Part shown: piece by piece, positions 46,827-61,400 of the stretch | Position numbering within the stretch: the first letter of the stretch is position 1 | Layout of the letters: the number at the start of each line of letters is the position of its first letter | Assembly (NCBI GenBank): GCA_017562135.1 | Contig: QEYB01001522.1 | Span: 310,001-374,000, forward strand | Source: Dipylidium caninum | Lineage: Eukaryota; Platyhelminthes; Cestoda; Cyclophyllidea; Dipylidiidae | Length of the DNA: 64,000 bases | Direction: 5' to 3' | Program-made: the position numbers and the translations under genes | The notes under the pieces: model-generated | Told to the model about the DNA's origin: nothing | Database searches by the model: none | Seen by the model: only the letters and a program-made list of their open reading frames with translations

Positions 46827-47603
46827 TTGTAGTATATAATACAGAAGAGCATTTTAAAGCGATATGGCGGATCGTAAGATGAAAATAGACCAGAATTCAA
46901 CTTCATGAAGAGTAAACCCACCTGAGTAGACATTGAGGACAACCGATCAAATTTGACCTTGAACTGTTATAATTACCCCCACCATGTAGTAATAGTGGAT
47001 TAATAATTCAATTTAAAATTTATAATCTATTTCATTAATATTATTGTCACGCCTAAGTTTTTGAAAATTTCCTGGGACAAACCCGTTCACAGAAGCATTT
47101 GCTGAGCAACTAAACCCACTCGAAAGTCTGATGTAGGCGCACTATAATGGCGAGAGCGAGATCCCAAGCTAACAAACTATAACGTCATAAATAACTGTGA
47201 CCCACCTGAGACAGACACGAAGAGCGGCTATGATTAACCAGAATCCATTACCTATCCACCAAACCCTATCACCCCAAGGCCGATACAAAATCGCAGAAAG
47301 CTGACGATAGGATACCAATTAGACGACTTTCGAAAACAAAGATCACGGTCTCACGAAGCGAAGCAATCCATCCATCACATCAGTACCGCACGAATCACCT
47401 GCCTGACTGACACTACACCGTAACTAAGAGAAGTTCAAAGAAACTAAGAATGAGATCTACGAAAGTTGATAACCAAAATGCCATGTTCTTAAATCCACAC
47501 ATAACCTCTCTTGATGTAACCAACGTACTTAACAAATGATTTTCGATTGGATTAAAAATTAAAAACGAACATAAATGACGTAAAAAATTTTGAAAATGTA
47601 AAT
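46827..47603. other. Short gap between SKI3 and ATOX1
   Basis: About 780 bases separate the SKI3 stop from the ATOX1 start. Both genes are on the minus strand. It holds the SKI3 3' UTR and ATOX1 promoter or 5' UTR. No extra gene seen. Confidence 0.5.
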
Positions 47604-50600
47604 TCAGTTGTACAAACATTTGAGTGTTTCAAGTCCTCCTTGGACATGGGGAAAGAAGAGCATACTTCGAACCATGAGAGGCTTCATAGAGTTTAAGAGT
47701 TCCCCTTCACTAGAGGCGGCGTTTCTCACAAAACGAACCAGTTCCTGAGTCAATAACTGAAAGTAGATAAGAAAGTGTTAGGGTGTCCGAAAACCCCGAA
47801 ATTAGTCAATTTTGTAATCCTAAAAATACACAGCCATCTAGATGCATTTTAAGTTCGGTAAAATCCTACAATATAACACTGCCATGGCAAATAGTAATTC
47901 TTCTAATTTTCCCAGAAATAAAACAAGTCGATCGCAAAAAAATCGCGTGACTAATGGTAAAAAGGACGGATCTCGCAGCATGAAAGTGCAGTGATCTCGT
48001 TGCGTCCCTCAAAGAATTTATCAGTTTCCCCTACGATATGAAGCCAAGGCGAACACCAATGAAGGTGGGGATGAGAAAGGGTCCTAACCTTCTATTACCT
48101 TTCAACCATACTGTAGTGGATTTAAACGTAAAGACTATGCAAATAGCATGGAGATAAATAAACGGATCGGGCAGGAAAAAACGGGTTAAGAAGACAGGAC
48201 GCACTTCAGAGGTGGGGTTGGGCATACAGACAGTTGAAGCATTGAGAAGAGACGCGACTGCGCCTTTATGAAAAGTAGCCTTGGACTTTTCACTGAGAGC
48301 TTCCAGATGAGAGAACATGCGCTGAACTGCTGCCAATAAAGTCCACACAGGTTCCAAATCAGGTCGCAAAAATGCCCAAGTTTTGCTAATAGCAAGCAAA
48401 TGCCTAACTTGCTCTGCATTCGACGATTCAGCGAACTACACATGCGATAGAAACAGAGAAATAACCACTTTAAGCAAAAATGAGTTAAGTCTTAGAGTCA
48501 AATAAAATAACATAAAAAAGCTTCCAAAAAACAAGGAAATCCGTGTACTGAACAATTAATTCACACTTTTACGATGGGTACAGCCTAAAGTTGATGTACC
48601 ACACACTTATTATTTCGCCTCAATCGATACTAGTAGCATAACTTATTGACAGCTGTACCTCCTAACTTTTTTATTTGTCGTTATTGCGTGCTTGAAACAA
48701 AGAGTACTGAGCTAGAGCCGTCAGTACAGCAGGAGAGGTACAAAAATACCTGGGACACAAAGTATTCATAACCATAAGATGGGTTGGCCAGGAAGGCGTT
48801 TAAGTGATGGAGGGTCAGAGGCAGGGGTTTGGCATGCAGAGCCTGAGCGACAACAAGGCGTCGAAGAGGGTTCATTGGAGACACGGACAGTCCTTGCCGC
48901 AATACCTCATCCTCCACCTCAGGGGATAGACCAGTATGTAGGGAAGTTAATGTCAAGCAGATCGGACCGTCACAACTACTTCCAACCCCCGCCACTCGGT
49001 AGGCTTCCACAAGTTCTAAAAATAAAGGCAGATCCAAGTACATCAGCTCATGACATAGGCATTATTTACGTCAGATCAATTAACATCAGTTACCAGTAAG
49101 TAATGATAAGATGTTAGATTGCGACAGTAGAATCATCTAGTCATCACTTTTTGTATTAGATGTAAAACGGACAAATAATATATGCCATAAACGAAGGAAA
49201 AAGAGAAGAATTTTATAAAAGTTATTTAGACGTATACAATGTAATAATTAAACCAACCATGCCTCGCCGCTTGTAAGTCACCCTTGTAAATGTGAGCCGT
49301 CGCTGTAGCAATATGGACCCCGCAACTAGTGGGTTGGGCGTCAGATGAGTTGTTGAATTCTTCACACAGCGATTTGGGAACTTTTCCGCTAAACCAGGTT
49401 ACAAATATCGTGAACAGAAGCAAAGTAAAAGTAGAAGTGAGAGAAGGGAGCCTACCGCTGACAGGAAGAAAGGAAGAAATGGGCCTTCACAGTAAGGCGT
49501 TCGAAAGCAGTTGGAGCGAGGTTAGGAAGGAGATCATAGGCACTGCAATTAAGCACAGGAAGTATAAGTAAATTAAAGTGCATAGTTAACCGAGTAACAG
49601 TATATCTAATCAGTGTTATGTTGCAGATTGTTAAAAACCAACTTTTGGGTAATTATCACTAGGAAAGTGAAAGTAGAAATGTAAATAAAATCAATCCAAG
49701 GAACTTACCGCCTGAAGCAATAATGAGCCGGATGAGGCAGACCACACAAGTACAACAAGAGGCCTCGGTCGTGCCACTGACGGTAGTCATTTGGATAAAA
49801 TGCTGAAATGAATTAAAGAAATTTATCAAACACACAAAGGGACAATACCATAGCTGGTAATCCTGTCTATACCAGCAAAAACGGAGAGTTCTTATAGAAT
49901 TCGAATCTCACAACAATGAAGCAAATATAAAGAAATGTCGCAGAGTTCTGAAACAAGAATAATTTCGATTGGGATAAAACATTGCTGTATTATACATTCG
50001 TTATGCCCAGTCAACAGTTATAATCAAAAAAAAAAAAAATTCTGTAACAGTCTTCAAATGTTAATTGAAGTTATTATACTATTCTATACATAACGTAGAA
50101 GTAAAACGGATGTCGAGTTACCTATTTTTGAGATAAAAGGGCATTTTCACGCACAGAAAACCGCGGTACTCACTTAAACAGCGGTTGAGGTATTCGGCCG
50201 ATAGCAGACGCGACAACTTTAGATTCTCTTCTTCGTGATAACTGAGTTCAGTAGTGATGAGTCTCTTGAGCGACCGGAATACCTTTGGCAGAAGGTGCCA
50301 CACCGTGTCCAACTAAACATCCAAGACTCAAGATTAACAACGATAACTTCAATTTGATTAATACAGACAAATGAAGCAGGAAAAATTAAGCAAAATAGTA
50401 AATTTCAGTAAATCGATGCAAAACACGAAATGACACAATACATCCCTAAGTAATCGATGTGAATTCCAAAACATACGTTAAATCCATAGTCGGCAGCTTG
50501 AAGTAGACATTGGAGTTCATTGAGCCCACCGTACTTGGCGCCGATGCCAGCATCCGGGGCCATAACAGAGGCTAATTGGGCCATGACAACCCAGTAACCA

Positions 50601-53600
50601 TGGTATTCAGCTCCCTTTCGGTGACACAGATCCAGAACGCGACGTGTATCCTTAAAACACGAAAGGTCATTTCATCCATTTGAAAAGTAAAGGGAATGGG
50701 GAAAAAGTGACAAAATATTAATAACAAAAACACTAAATTAAGATAGAAGAACGCCAATTGCTGCGGTGCGTGAAAGGATACTCACTTCCATCCGATTCAT
50801 TTCCAAAAGCTTGGAGGCAAGAGCGACACCAGCAATCGAAAGCTGCAAAATAAAAATACGGATAGGGTATAGGCACCAGAGCGAATAACCTATGCGAAAA
50901 ACCAAAACAAAGTAAGCCTACGACTTAAAAGATAATCGGCTTACTTGACTACAAAGCGAAAAAGCTTTTGCAAAACAGTATGTCGATTGTTTCGCCACCA
51001 CATCTGCAAAATAAAACTATAAAATAATTATTGCTGCTAAACTATGAGGACCGTAAAAATCAAATTTTAACATAATAGGAAGTGAGGCCAATGTGATAAA
51101 CATTTAAGGTGCCTATATATTTGTAGGATAGGGAGTAGACAGATAATTTACAGTTAAAAGTCTACCTACCTCGTCCGAAAGCGAGCACCGAGCCCATGCC
51201 AAACCAAGCGAGGGCAGTTATTTGATTGTTGGACGGTAATAGCTGTTTAGAGAGCTCGAGAGACTTCAAAAAGCACACCTTTGATTTCTCAAGGAAGTGT
51301 TGGCTATCTTTGGTGAACCGTTCAAATCGTCCGAAGAGCGGTCTAGCCGCACCCTTCTCATCCTCGGTCAGAGCATAATGGACACGCGAAAGCTCTAGTA
51401 GACCGAGGCATATCCACGCAAGGAGTGCTTCGAGCCTCAGGCCAGTGGCGCCACACGATTTAAGAAAGAGGGAGAACATTCTAAGAACAACAAGAACTTG
51501 TCACAAGAACTAGAGCATTACGTTCCAAAACGTGATGGGAGTGTTTAGGAAATGACACTTCTCTCATACTTGACAGAAAACACAACTAAACGCCTAAAAT
51601 CTGAGAAAAGACACAAAAAATTGGCACATAAGATTCGGTAAAATATACTTCGATTAGAGAATAAGCAAATTAAATTTGCTACAATCAAACTGGTAAATGA
51701 CTGAAGGTAATCATAACAAAGTCACAATAGTTAAAAAAATAACACAAGAGTATTGGTAATATGTTCAGCTACTAAAACATCTCACATGGTAGAAAGATCA
51801 GCGCAGGAAGTTATGCCAAGCAGGCACCATGTCTCATCTGCTGGCGATTCTGGAGGTTTCTTTAAAATACACGCTAAAACTCTCGGAACTCGGATTCTAT
51901 ATTTAAGAAAAAGTGATAAAAATCGGTTTAACAAGGAGAAGAGAAGTAAACAAACTTACTTCAAATCAGAATAATGAAAGGCTAGAAGGAAACTCAACGC
52001 ATAACCAATGTAATACCAGAGCCAGGAGAGCACGTTCGGTGACATCGTTTGGAGAACACTTGAATCAAGGAAAAGACGTTCGAGTTAAGAGGCCTCTTGA
52101 AAAGTTTTAAATTTCAGTTCTAGTTTAAAATACAAGAGGATTTTGGATTTATAACTAATAAAATAGGACCCCGATAATTAGGAGACACCAAACAGTAAGT
52201 CTGCGTTTCGTCAAAAAGTAATTCAACCGCATTACCTCGACCCATGAAAGAGAACAGTTTCTATATGGCCAATCGCTGTCGTTCGCATCCCTTTTTGTAA
52301 ATCCTGGGCGGCCAGTGTCGTGTGGATTTCGATTAATCCTAATTTATTAGACAAAAGACGAGTGCCACCGAAGAAATTGAAAAAAAACGGCAAATCTTTC
52401 AACTAACCTTTTTTGACAAGAAGAAAAAGAGATCGATGTTTATGACGATGAAGAAGCTCTAGGGCGCGCTCGTAAGAGGCAAGAGCATTTGGGTAGTCAC
52501 AAATAGCAGTACAGACTTGAGCGTATCTAAGTGTATGAAGAGTAAGGAGTGCCAATAAGATGCATCAATGTGGATTGAAACGAGGTATTGCACAAAAAAC
52601 TTGCAGGATATGAGGCATTGGACGATCAGGAGCAAGCTGAAACAAAAAATGTTTACAGTTGACTGTTAGATTGTCATCAAATAGCACGTTATATTTACTT
52701 GAATTGACTTTTCCAAAGACTGTGAGGCAATTCCGAAACTCCTTCGTGCCATATAACTCTCAGCAAGGACCTCCCACACGACTCTAAAAGCCAAATTTCA
52801 CCATAAAGTAAGGTGTGTTATTGGGATAATATTTTAGTATAATTAGAGCAAGCCCTCACGGGTTCATTGGCTGAGCTCGCACAGCCCTTTGTAAAGCGGG
52901 AACGCACTCGGTCAATTTCTTTAAACGAAGGGTTATTAGGCCGAAGTTAAGACACATAGTTGGAGTAAAAAGCCTTGAAAAGAAAAGTGATGAATATTCT
53001 CCAAGACGTTTAAAATTATGTATAATCAAGAAGAAACTCACCTGTTATCAGTTATTCGGTACACTTCATAGGCTTGTTTCTACAAGCAAAAAATAACACA
53101 AAGGCATACGGTCAAAACTTCAGATATAACACAAGTAACTCGAGGTTAAATCCGAAGATCCATGTACGACATTGGTAAACTCAATAGATTGATGTAAAAC
53201 TTAAACGTTAACTGAAAAATCGTGTACCACATAGGTTGACATTTTGTTAGAAAATGGAAATCTCACAATTTTTCCCACTTTGCACAAAGTGGAGGCCAAA
53301 GGATAGGCTATTTGGGGATGACCTGGAACTAGTTGCCAAGACCGCTGATATGCTTGGAGCGCCCGACTAAAGCGAAAAGGGTATATGGAGTGCGTGTCCG
53401 AGAGTACAGAATGGGGCAAAATCCACAGAGTTATCAAGTACACCGGGCAAAATATAAATTGAGTAATCTGTGAATAAGGAGATAGAGAAGATCATCGGAG
53501 CATAAATGTCAAATGTCATAGTGAAATTGAAGTCAAATTTGTTAATTTATACATTATGCCAACGTACATATAGTCTTGTTGCCTCAGGAGAAAGGCATGG

Positions 53601-56366
53601 CCAATATTGAGATAATTAACAAAATAAGTTTTATCTGATTTGATTCCACGATTAAAGTGGTCCAAAATGACATCCACCGGCGCCGAAGGAATTTGTAACA
53701 ATAACCAACCAGCCAAATTGTGATTATGTGAAGAAAAATCGACATTTCCTGAAAATTCCTTCAGCCTTAAGAGTTCTGTAAAAACAGAGAACATTTTTGA
53801 CCACAATGGATGTACTGTGGATATGTAGCTAATTTGATTATACAAGTGGAAATTTATTAACCAAACGACAGCACTTACCTTGGAGAAGAATTTGTTGAAC
53901 GGAATTATCGTTCCGCAAAGAGAACCAATACTTGATAAGTTTACATCGCAGCGTAACTTCGAGAGAAAAGCCATAGTCTGTACTCACTGGTGAAGATAAA
54001 GAGGAAATGTCGACGAAATTATGTAAGTTGGCGGTGTCATTCACGAGAAGACAACACTCCGTGAAAAGAATAGTCGACGGCAAAGGCCAAATAAGGCTTT
54101 TTCCAGTGCTCTAAATTAAAAAAAAATAAGCACTATAAGACCTGTTGGCTCCGATACAAATAGATTATCATACTAACCAGACATTCAGTAGAATAAAGCT
54201 TGAGTGCTTTATCCAATAAATGACTAAAATTCGAATTTGCTGCGTTGCTGAGACGAAGGCAACCTGCCCAATCAAATACACGGTGAAGCGGCGTTTGGCC
54301 TTGGGGCAGAGAATTACCAAAACAACGAATAGGTGTGTACAAGAGTCGTGGTGTCAAAAAGTCTGTCAAAGTACTGGGGGGTACATTGACAAAATTAGTG
54401 AATTGGGAAATATCCTTGGCCACTTGTACATAGCTTGAACGGCAAAAGTCCATTACTGAAAAGTGGGAAGGGCATGAGAGTGGAGACATGGAATTAGGTA
54501 AATTAGGATAAAGATAAACTTACAATCCTGCAATATAAAATCACAACGAGCGAAGTCATTCAAAAGATATGTAATGATTGCAGCCAATGCCGATACTGGA
54601 AGAAAAAATAGTAACACTCCATAAGTCAATTGATTCAAGATGAATTATAAAATAAACATATTAATAAAAATTCTGAAAATCGTTAAAAGGAAACTAGGCT
54701 TACTGTGAACATCCAGAAAACCTTGTTGTTGCCATCTGTCGCCTACTTTAAGTCCACGTAATGAAAGTGACTGGAGACGCGAAAGGCTCTGTTGCGAGTC
54801 GACGAAACGCTTATCTTTCATTGCCCGACAAGTTTCAATGAAGGATTCAGCCAACGCCAATGTAAAGTGTACTGTGTCACTTCCCTTGTCTAAAGAAATC
54901 CTCAATCTTTCCACGTATGTTCCAAGTAGTACAAGGTCAGTATGTTCTGAATTTAAACCCGCGAAGCTGACAGTAAAACTATCAAATGTAGTAACTATTT
55001 CTGATGAGGAAACTAAATAAAAGACAAGAAAAATCTAGCTTTAAGAAAGTAAAGTTCAAAATAAATATACCACAATATTTCGAAACTCAAGATGCCGCGG
55101 TACCACAGGTAAAATAATTATAAATGACAGACGCGAATTTTCAAATAAACCTTTCGAATAATGATCAGGACAACGCGTAAGCACAATGTTAGAGGAAAGT
55201 ACAGATTGCTGATTCGACCAATAACCGAATGTTGGCTTCGAGAGCAAAGGGATTGGCATTATCAGAAGCGAGAACAAGACTACAAGATTCACTTAACGAT
55301 GGCAGACCAGGAGGAAGCTTAAAAACAAAAAAAGAAGTCGGAGGGAGTTTTTAAAAATTCAAACATATAGTTGTTAAAAAAGATTAAAAAAACATTATAA
55401 CTCCAAAAGGCGAACCCACAAAGTAGCTCTGAGCTGTTTCACATATTGAGGAGATTTTTTTAGATCAAAATATAATGAATCTAGTATAGAACAGTGTCAA
55501 ACGAATTTGAGGATTAAAGGAACAACAAATTTAAGTTAAATAGAGTACTGGGAGAAGGTGTAAATAAATAATCGGAATCATTTACCTCTAAACGATAACG
55601 CACCAGAATAGTAAGAAAGTTTTTCAAACATTCAAGACATTCCTTGGATTTTCCCTCACTTAAAAACGTATGATTAAGCGGCAGATATACCATTTGTAGT
55701 ATGGTATCAGGAACAAGAAGCAATGTACGGCGAACAAATAGAAACGATCCGGACATTTCATACAAAATTGGGAAAGACCCTAAAAAATCGGCTCAAAGGC
55801 ATAAAAGTATAAGCATCTGGTAAAGTTACTATAAAAAACTCACCCGCCATGCGTTGTGGTTGCCCTTGTCGAGGCAAAGAATTTTGTAAATGGTATCTAT
55901 AGCTTTGTCCTCCTTCCCCAGATTGTCATAGCAGGCGGAAGCAAGAAGTAGACAATTGACATTATTTTCTCGTCCTTCGTTAAGGATTGGCTATTTGATG
56001 CCAACAAAAGGAAAAGTAATGTGACGAAGTTAAATAATATACTGAGAAAGGGCGGGACTCAAAATCATGGCGAGCCAAAAGTAACAGAGAATAGACAAGT
56101 TCACGTCCCCACAACTCTTACCTTATGGAATTAGTATGTCCCTCACAATACATAAGTCATATATTAGGATAAGCTCAGCATATATGAACACATGTAAGCG
56201 CTAGAGAGCATGGAAGTACCATCAAATTAAAAACAGGACCCAGGTAGAAAATAGTAGGTCCGGCAGACAAGAAAGAACTAACAACCTGGAGTTCGTCGAG
56301 ACAGGCATCAAATAATTTTTGTTGATACAACTCCTTGGCCTTCTTGATAATGCCCTTCGTACTCAT
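47604..56366 (-). CDS. TTC37: SKI3/TTC37, TPR scaffold of the Ski complex
   Basis: SKI3 (SKIC3) holds the Ski complex that feeds mRNA to the cytoplasmic exosome. More than 20 short exons with small introns run 56366 to 47604. Placed exons: 56366-56286, 55990-55844, 55779-55586, 55317-55203, 55012-54704, 54595-54524, 54455-54178, 54110-53879, 53775-53568, 53366-53267, 53079-53042, 52973-52860, 52783-52699, 52636-52601. Then coding blocks near 52525-52420, 52350-52235, 51840-51760, 51480-51170, 51005-50945, 50843-50789, 50651-50478, 50312-50150, 49803-49708, 49560-49465, 49401-49256, 49042-48751, 48435-48203 and last exon 47756-47604. TPR content includes KAKELYQQKLFDACLDEL at the start, LGKEDKAIDTIYKIL, LRLKKLTECVPALQRAVRAQ, VWEVLAESYMARRSFGIA and YPNALASYERALELL, in the same order as human TTC37. 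Start MSTKGIIKKAKELY at 56366 fits the family's first TPR. Frame breaks are suspected in exon 3 and near 52600-52520. Confidence 0.87.
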
Positions 56367-58442
56367 AATGAACGAAGATAGTGAAAGACGACAACGACCT
56401 TGATAAGTAAGAAGCATAATTCCCAATGAGTAAGATATGCCACTCACATAAAATCAAATGTGTTACAAAGAAATGCCAAAAATAACTTTTGTTTAAGTGA
56501 AAAATTTTACGTTTTTACAAGGATTCTACAGCATTTGTTAGTGTATGCTCAGGTTAAATCTAGTAATGAATGATTGGAGGCAACTATGCCTAAAGTAAAT
56601 AAAGCAACAAGAATATTTCAAGTTTATGTCCAACTATTGATACCATATCAGCCTCCCAAACCATCGGGGGCCCTCACAACTAAGCCTTGTCAAGTCGGCC
56701 ATTGGTTGAGCTAGTCTAAAGGCTTAAAAGTATTGTTTTTCCTAACTAAGGTTAAAAGGTTCGCGGCAGAAAATATGATATGACTGGATAGTAGTATAGA
56801 AACGAAAAAATTGGCCGGTGTTTAGTGGCCATACTGTGCAAAAATCTTGATTATTCGTGGGAACGTGGACATCGCCACAAGGTGTATAATATTCCGCCGT
56901 TTATCTTAATATTCTATGTTAGAAACGTTAACTGGATGGAAGCCTGAGTTGATAGCTCTGACTAATCTTCGTCCATCTCATAACCATGCCAAATATCATA
57001 ATAAATAAAAGCAGCACTTGTTCTGTGCAAATATCTACTTCATTGATGTTCGCTGCACGTTTTTGCGATCAGCTGACGGCTGCAATATTTTTAATTCGAA
57101 AACATTGTAAAAGCCACTACTTTGTTTTCATATTAATTTTGCCTCATTTTGTTTGTTTTCATTGTACAGCCAGCTTTTTGCAACTTTGCCTTTCCATCTT
57201 ATTTGGGCCACTCTGCATTCACTTCACGCTTTGTACAATTTGGTTACTTTGATAGACAGTTCAATTTTTTTACTGAAGCATGCGACCGAATTTTATTACA
57301 CCAGTGCCTTCCTGGGTCCCTAGTTTTGGTGTCTTAAAAGGATGCTAATTTTGATATAACGAACTCATCTGCATTTGCACCGACCTCTAAATTAATTTTT
57401 ACGTTGCAGTGGCTTATTCCTCCTCTGTATTTCCGTCTCTTTATAATCTCGGATTAGTGCTTATTTCCCAACAATTGCTAAACCTGAGGTATGCCTCTTT
57501 CCTATGGGTAACCTCGTTCACAACTTTTTTCAATACGAAAGTGTCCGCCTCACACTAAGTTGTAGAAAACCATCGGCTTTTGTCTTGTAGTTCTTTATTT
57601 ACTTTACAAAAGGCATATTCAACTGAATTCATCTATAGTATGTTGAGTATCCATATAGGGCTGTATTTTAGAATAAATGGGAAAATATTCACTTGAACCT
57701 TTGTGTCTTTGCGGAAAACGACTGCTCATAATCCTCATGGAAGTAGCTTGGAATAATCTTATGACGTATTCTGTTTCTATAAGCTCACAACTTTTATTTC
57801 TTTCAGTTCATATTTCGGCCTATTTATCTTGCATGTGATGGTCTAATGCCAATCAGGAGTATCGATCATTTGCCGAAAAGAATACGGGAGCAGTGCTGTG
57901 GCCGGGTCATTATCTCCCAAAATAACTATCCAGTTTTCTTACAGGCTAGTATTATAGCGCTGTTATTGCTTTTTATTTTATTCTAGTCCCGAGTTCTTCC
58001 ACAAAATATTTCTCTAAGTGGTTTGAGTAGTCTTTTAGGTCTCAATCCTAAACTAGCTAAATGAATTGTGTCTTTTGTCTTTATAATTCCGTCCGCAATC
58101 ACCCACTCCTAATAGATTAATCGCTTTGCCATAAAATTCATTAGATAGCGAAGATGTGCACCTTTTGCCTTAGTCAAGAACTTGACACTATTGTTATGCC
58201 CCCTTAAAGTACTTAGAAAAGTTCATGTGTGATACCTGACTATATTACAACATGCATTGCGTTTATTAATAACCTTATTGCCAAAAACAAGAACCACATA
58301 CTTTTCTTGATTGTGTAAACGATTCTCGTTGTCTAAACACGGTTTATTATAGACTTTTTCCGACCATTGAGACCTGCCATCTGGTTGCAATCGCTGGGTT
58401 ATTTGGGAGTTTATTTGAACGGTCGCTTGTCTTGACCAAATA
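56367..58442. other. Divergent intergenic region SKI3 / GALNT
   Basis: The two genes are transcribed away from each other. Left of about 56.5 kb the plus strand is A-rich; right of it T-rich, matching intron strand bias on each side. No gene is supported inside. It probably carries both promoters. Confidence 0.55.
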
Positions 58443-61400
58443 ATGAAACCTGCCGACAAACGATTCGTCTTAAAAATAGTTCTTTTCACTTCCATCTTCT
58501 GGATATCTATTCAATTTGTCCTTCTACGCTTTATGGTAATCACCTGTAAGTCTGTTTTTGGTGTGGATTATTTGTAGTTGTATATTTCATTAAAATTTTC
58601 CCCGCGCAGTATGTCTATCTCTCATAATTTAGAGAAAACGTGCTCTTGGTTTTTCTCCGGGATTTTGAAATATGGTTCACATCGTATCTTGCATTCTATC
58701 TACTTTTACACTACCCAATATTTATCATATTTAATAATTATTAAACCAGTAATAATTAAACTGTTAGCTGGCGATGCAGTCGGTAAGAATAACATGGCGC
58801 AGTATCAAAAACATCATCAGGACGGTTTCTTCGGTAAATTCGGCCGTGATAGTGCGGCCGCAGCGGCGGCTCTCCTTGCCCGTCTCGGCAGTGTTGGCGT
58901 TGGCTCGCCTCCCCTTTTAGGTGAGGAGGGAAGGCCTGTCCGTCTTCCCGCCAACCTCATGGCTGACTCCAAAGCTAAATTCGGCCTTAACCAATTTGAT
59001 GTTGTTGTCAGTGATCTTATCAGCATAAATCGGTCTCTCCCAGATGGGCGATATCCATCGTAAGTCCGCTATTCTGTATCAGTATCTTATGTTTTTATGT
59101 TTAATTGCTCCATTGAATAATTTGCTTTAATGGCATGAGGTAGTTAATCTTGACCAAATAAGATTATTCCTTCGTACGGTGCTGGTGGACACTTATTTCT
59201 ACTGTTTTATTTAAGTTAGGATTGAAAAATATTTCGTCATCTCACTGAACCTTCGATGCTGTCACATTTGGGATACATCGTAAAACTATGAATATTAATG
59301 CTTCTAATTCTCATTTCTACAGTTAAAAGCTGTTTTATGTGATTCTTGAAATGTTAGCAATTTTTCAATTCTCTATTTATATAATTTACCCGACGGTAAC
59401 GTCTGTTTTTGCAGTTCAGTTTATTGTTTAGTTGATTAAATATTTGCGGGTGATTTCCTAAAGTAAGACCGGTTGTAACGTTTATCCAGTTTTTCTCGGT
59501 TTTCCGCCACCATATTCCTTTTTTTCTGACTTCATTTTGTTCCTGACAAGTGTATTCTCGTGTTTTGCTTTCAGACTTTACCGGCATGTTTTTTAACCTT
59601 ATCGGTTGTTTAGATCTTTCATATGTAATTAGCATATTTCTGAAAGTGTCGGATGCGTATTTATTTACGAATATAACGCCTGTATCGCATTCATATATAA
59701 ACCAAACCTATTTTACTTTTACCTTCCATTCAAGCTAATTCTTTTTAAATGCCATTTTCAGTTTTATTTTGGTACTAAGGGCTTTGGTATCGTTTATGGT
59801 GCAAATATTCGAGAAAATTGGTACTTCCTATGGCATTCGTAGTCTCACTGTCAGCGGTTCCTTTGCAAATCCTAAGTAAATAATTAATGTATCAGTTACT
59901 ACTTAAGTGACTTGTTTTATCTTGTTTTTTTTTGTTTTACTTTGTCATGTCCAAACGTATGGTTTTGCGATTGTGCCAAACGTATTTTTGTCTCTTGCCC
60001 TGGTCGCTATCATAGCCAAAGTAAATTTTCGGTGAGCTTAATGCAAACCAGCTGAAAGCTGACTTGTGTTTTGTCAGTAGTTCAGACGAATGGAAGTTGA
60101 CAAACCTGTGTGCATGCTCTCTTCTGCCAGGTGTCGAGATAGTACAAAAATTGAGTTGGCGGAGAAGTCCGGTTTGAACACGAGTGTGATTATCGTCTTT
60201 CACAATGAAGCTTGGTCTACCCTCCTTCGCACTGTTCACTCCGTCCTCAATCGGTCGCCGCCGAAACTTCTACAGGAGGTAATTCTCGTCGACGACGCTA
60301 GTACTCGCGGTAGGTAAAATCTACCCATTGTAACTTCATAAAAAACGGAATTTTGTATGATCTACAATTTCACACTGCAAATTGACTTGTGCTTAAGACA
60401 AGCTCACCTAAGAAGTGACGCCACGTTTTTACGAGTGCGACCAAGTAGTTGCAATGGAAAAACAAGATTGATGGTAAAGGAACGGATTTATTTAACCTAC
60501 AAATCTCACTTTGATATTCCTCTAATTGGCTTTTCGTATTGAAGGAAGTGAAAGTTGTCCTTAATGTGATCGTGTTAAGTTAAAATTGAAGTTAAATCAT
60601 ATTTTATCAATCTTAATGAATATTTTGATTTGTTAAATACGTCAAATAACGTGTAAATTACAGACCACCTGGGTGCTAGTTTGGAGGCCTACGTGGACAC
60701 GTTAGGACGGCGGGTGCGGCTCCTGCGTTTGCTCGGCGGTCCGGTCTCATTCGAGCGCGTCTCGCGGGGGCGCAGGAGGCACGGGGCAGCACCCTCACCT
60801 TTCTCGACGCTCACTGTGAGGTGACTGCTGGTTGGCTTGAACCACTCATCGCTCAAGTCTTCGTCAACCCTCATTCTGTCGTTTGTCCTGCCATCGATGT
60901 CATTTCCGACACTACCTTCGAGTATTTGCAGAGTATGTTTCACTACCCCCTTTAACCCCCCCCCTTGGGCTATTTCCTCTAGGATATTTTCAAATATTGT
61001 TTAATTCATTGGGATGTTGTATTGTACGTAAATACATTTATTCCCTATTTGAAGTCTAAACCAGAAATTTTAGATACTCTTGAGCCTTCTTCTGGTATAT
61101 TACGTTATCTACGTAGGATTTTCGGAAGTGTTTTCAAAAACTGACACTTTGGAACACTTATCTCACAGTTGTTGCTAATCGTGCTTTTTTTAATGCCGTA
61201 TTTTAAAAGAAGGCCGTTGTTCAACTATTGTTGAATCCTATCCATGTATCGTAGACATTATTAAACTAATCATGAAATAACTAGTCTTACTGAGTATGGT
61301 TGAATTTATTAAGATAATTTGGACTGCATTAACTTTCAATAGTATGATTGTTTACTTCATTTCTTCAATGGAATAGATTTTTGTCAAATCTTTGTTACAC

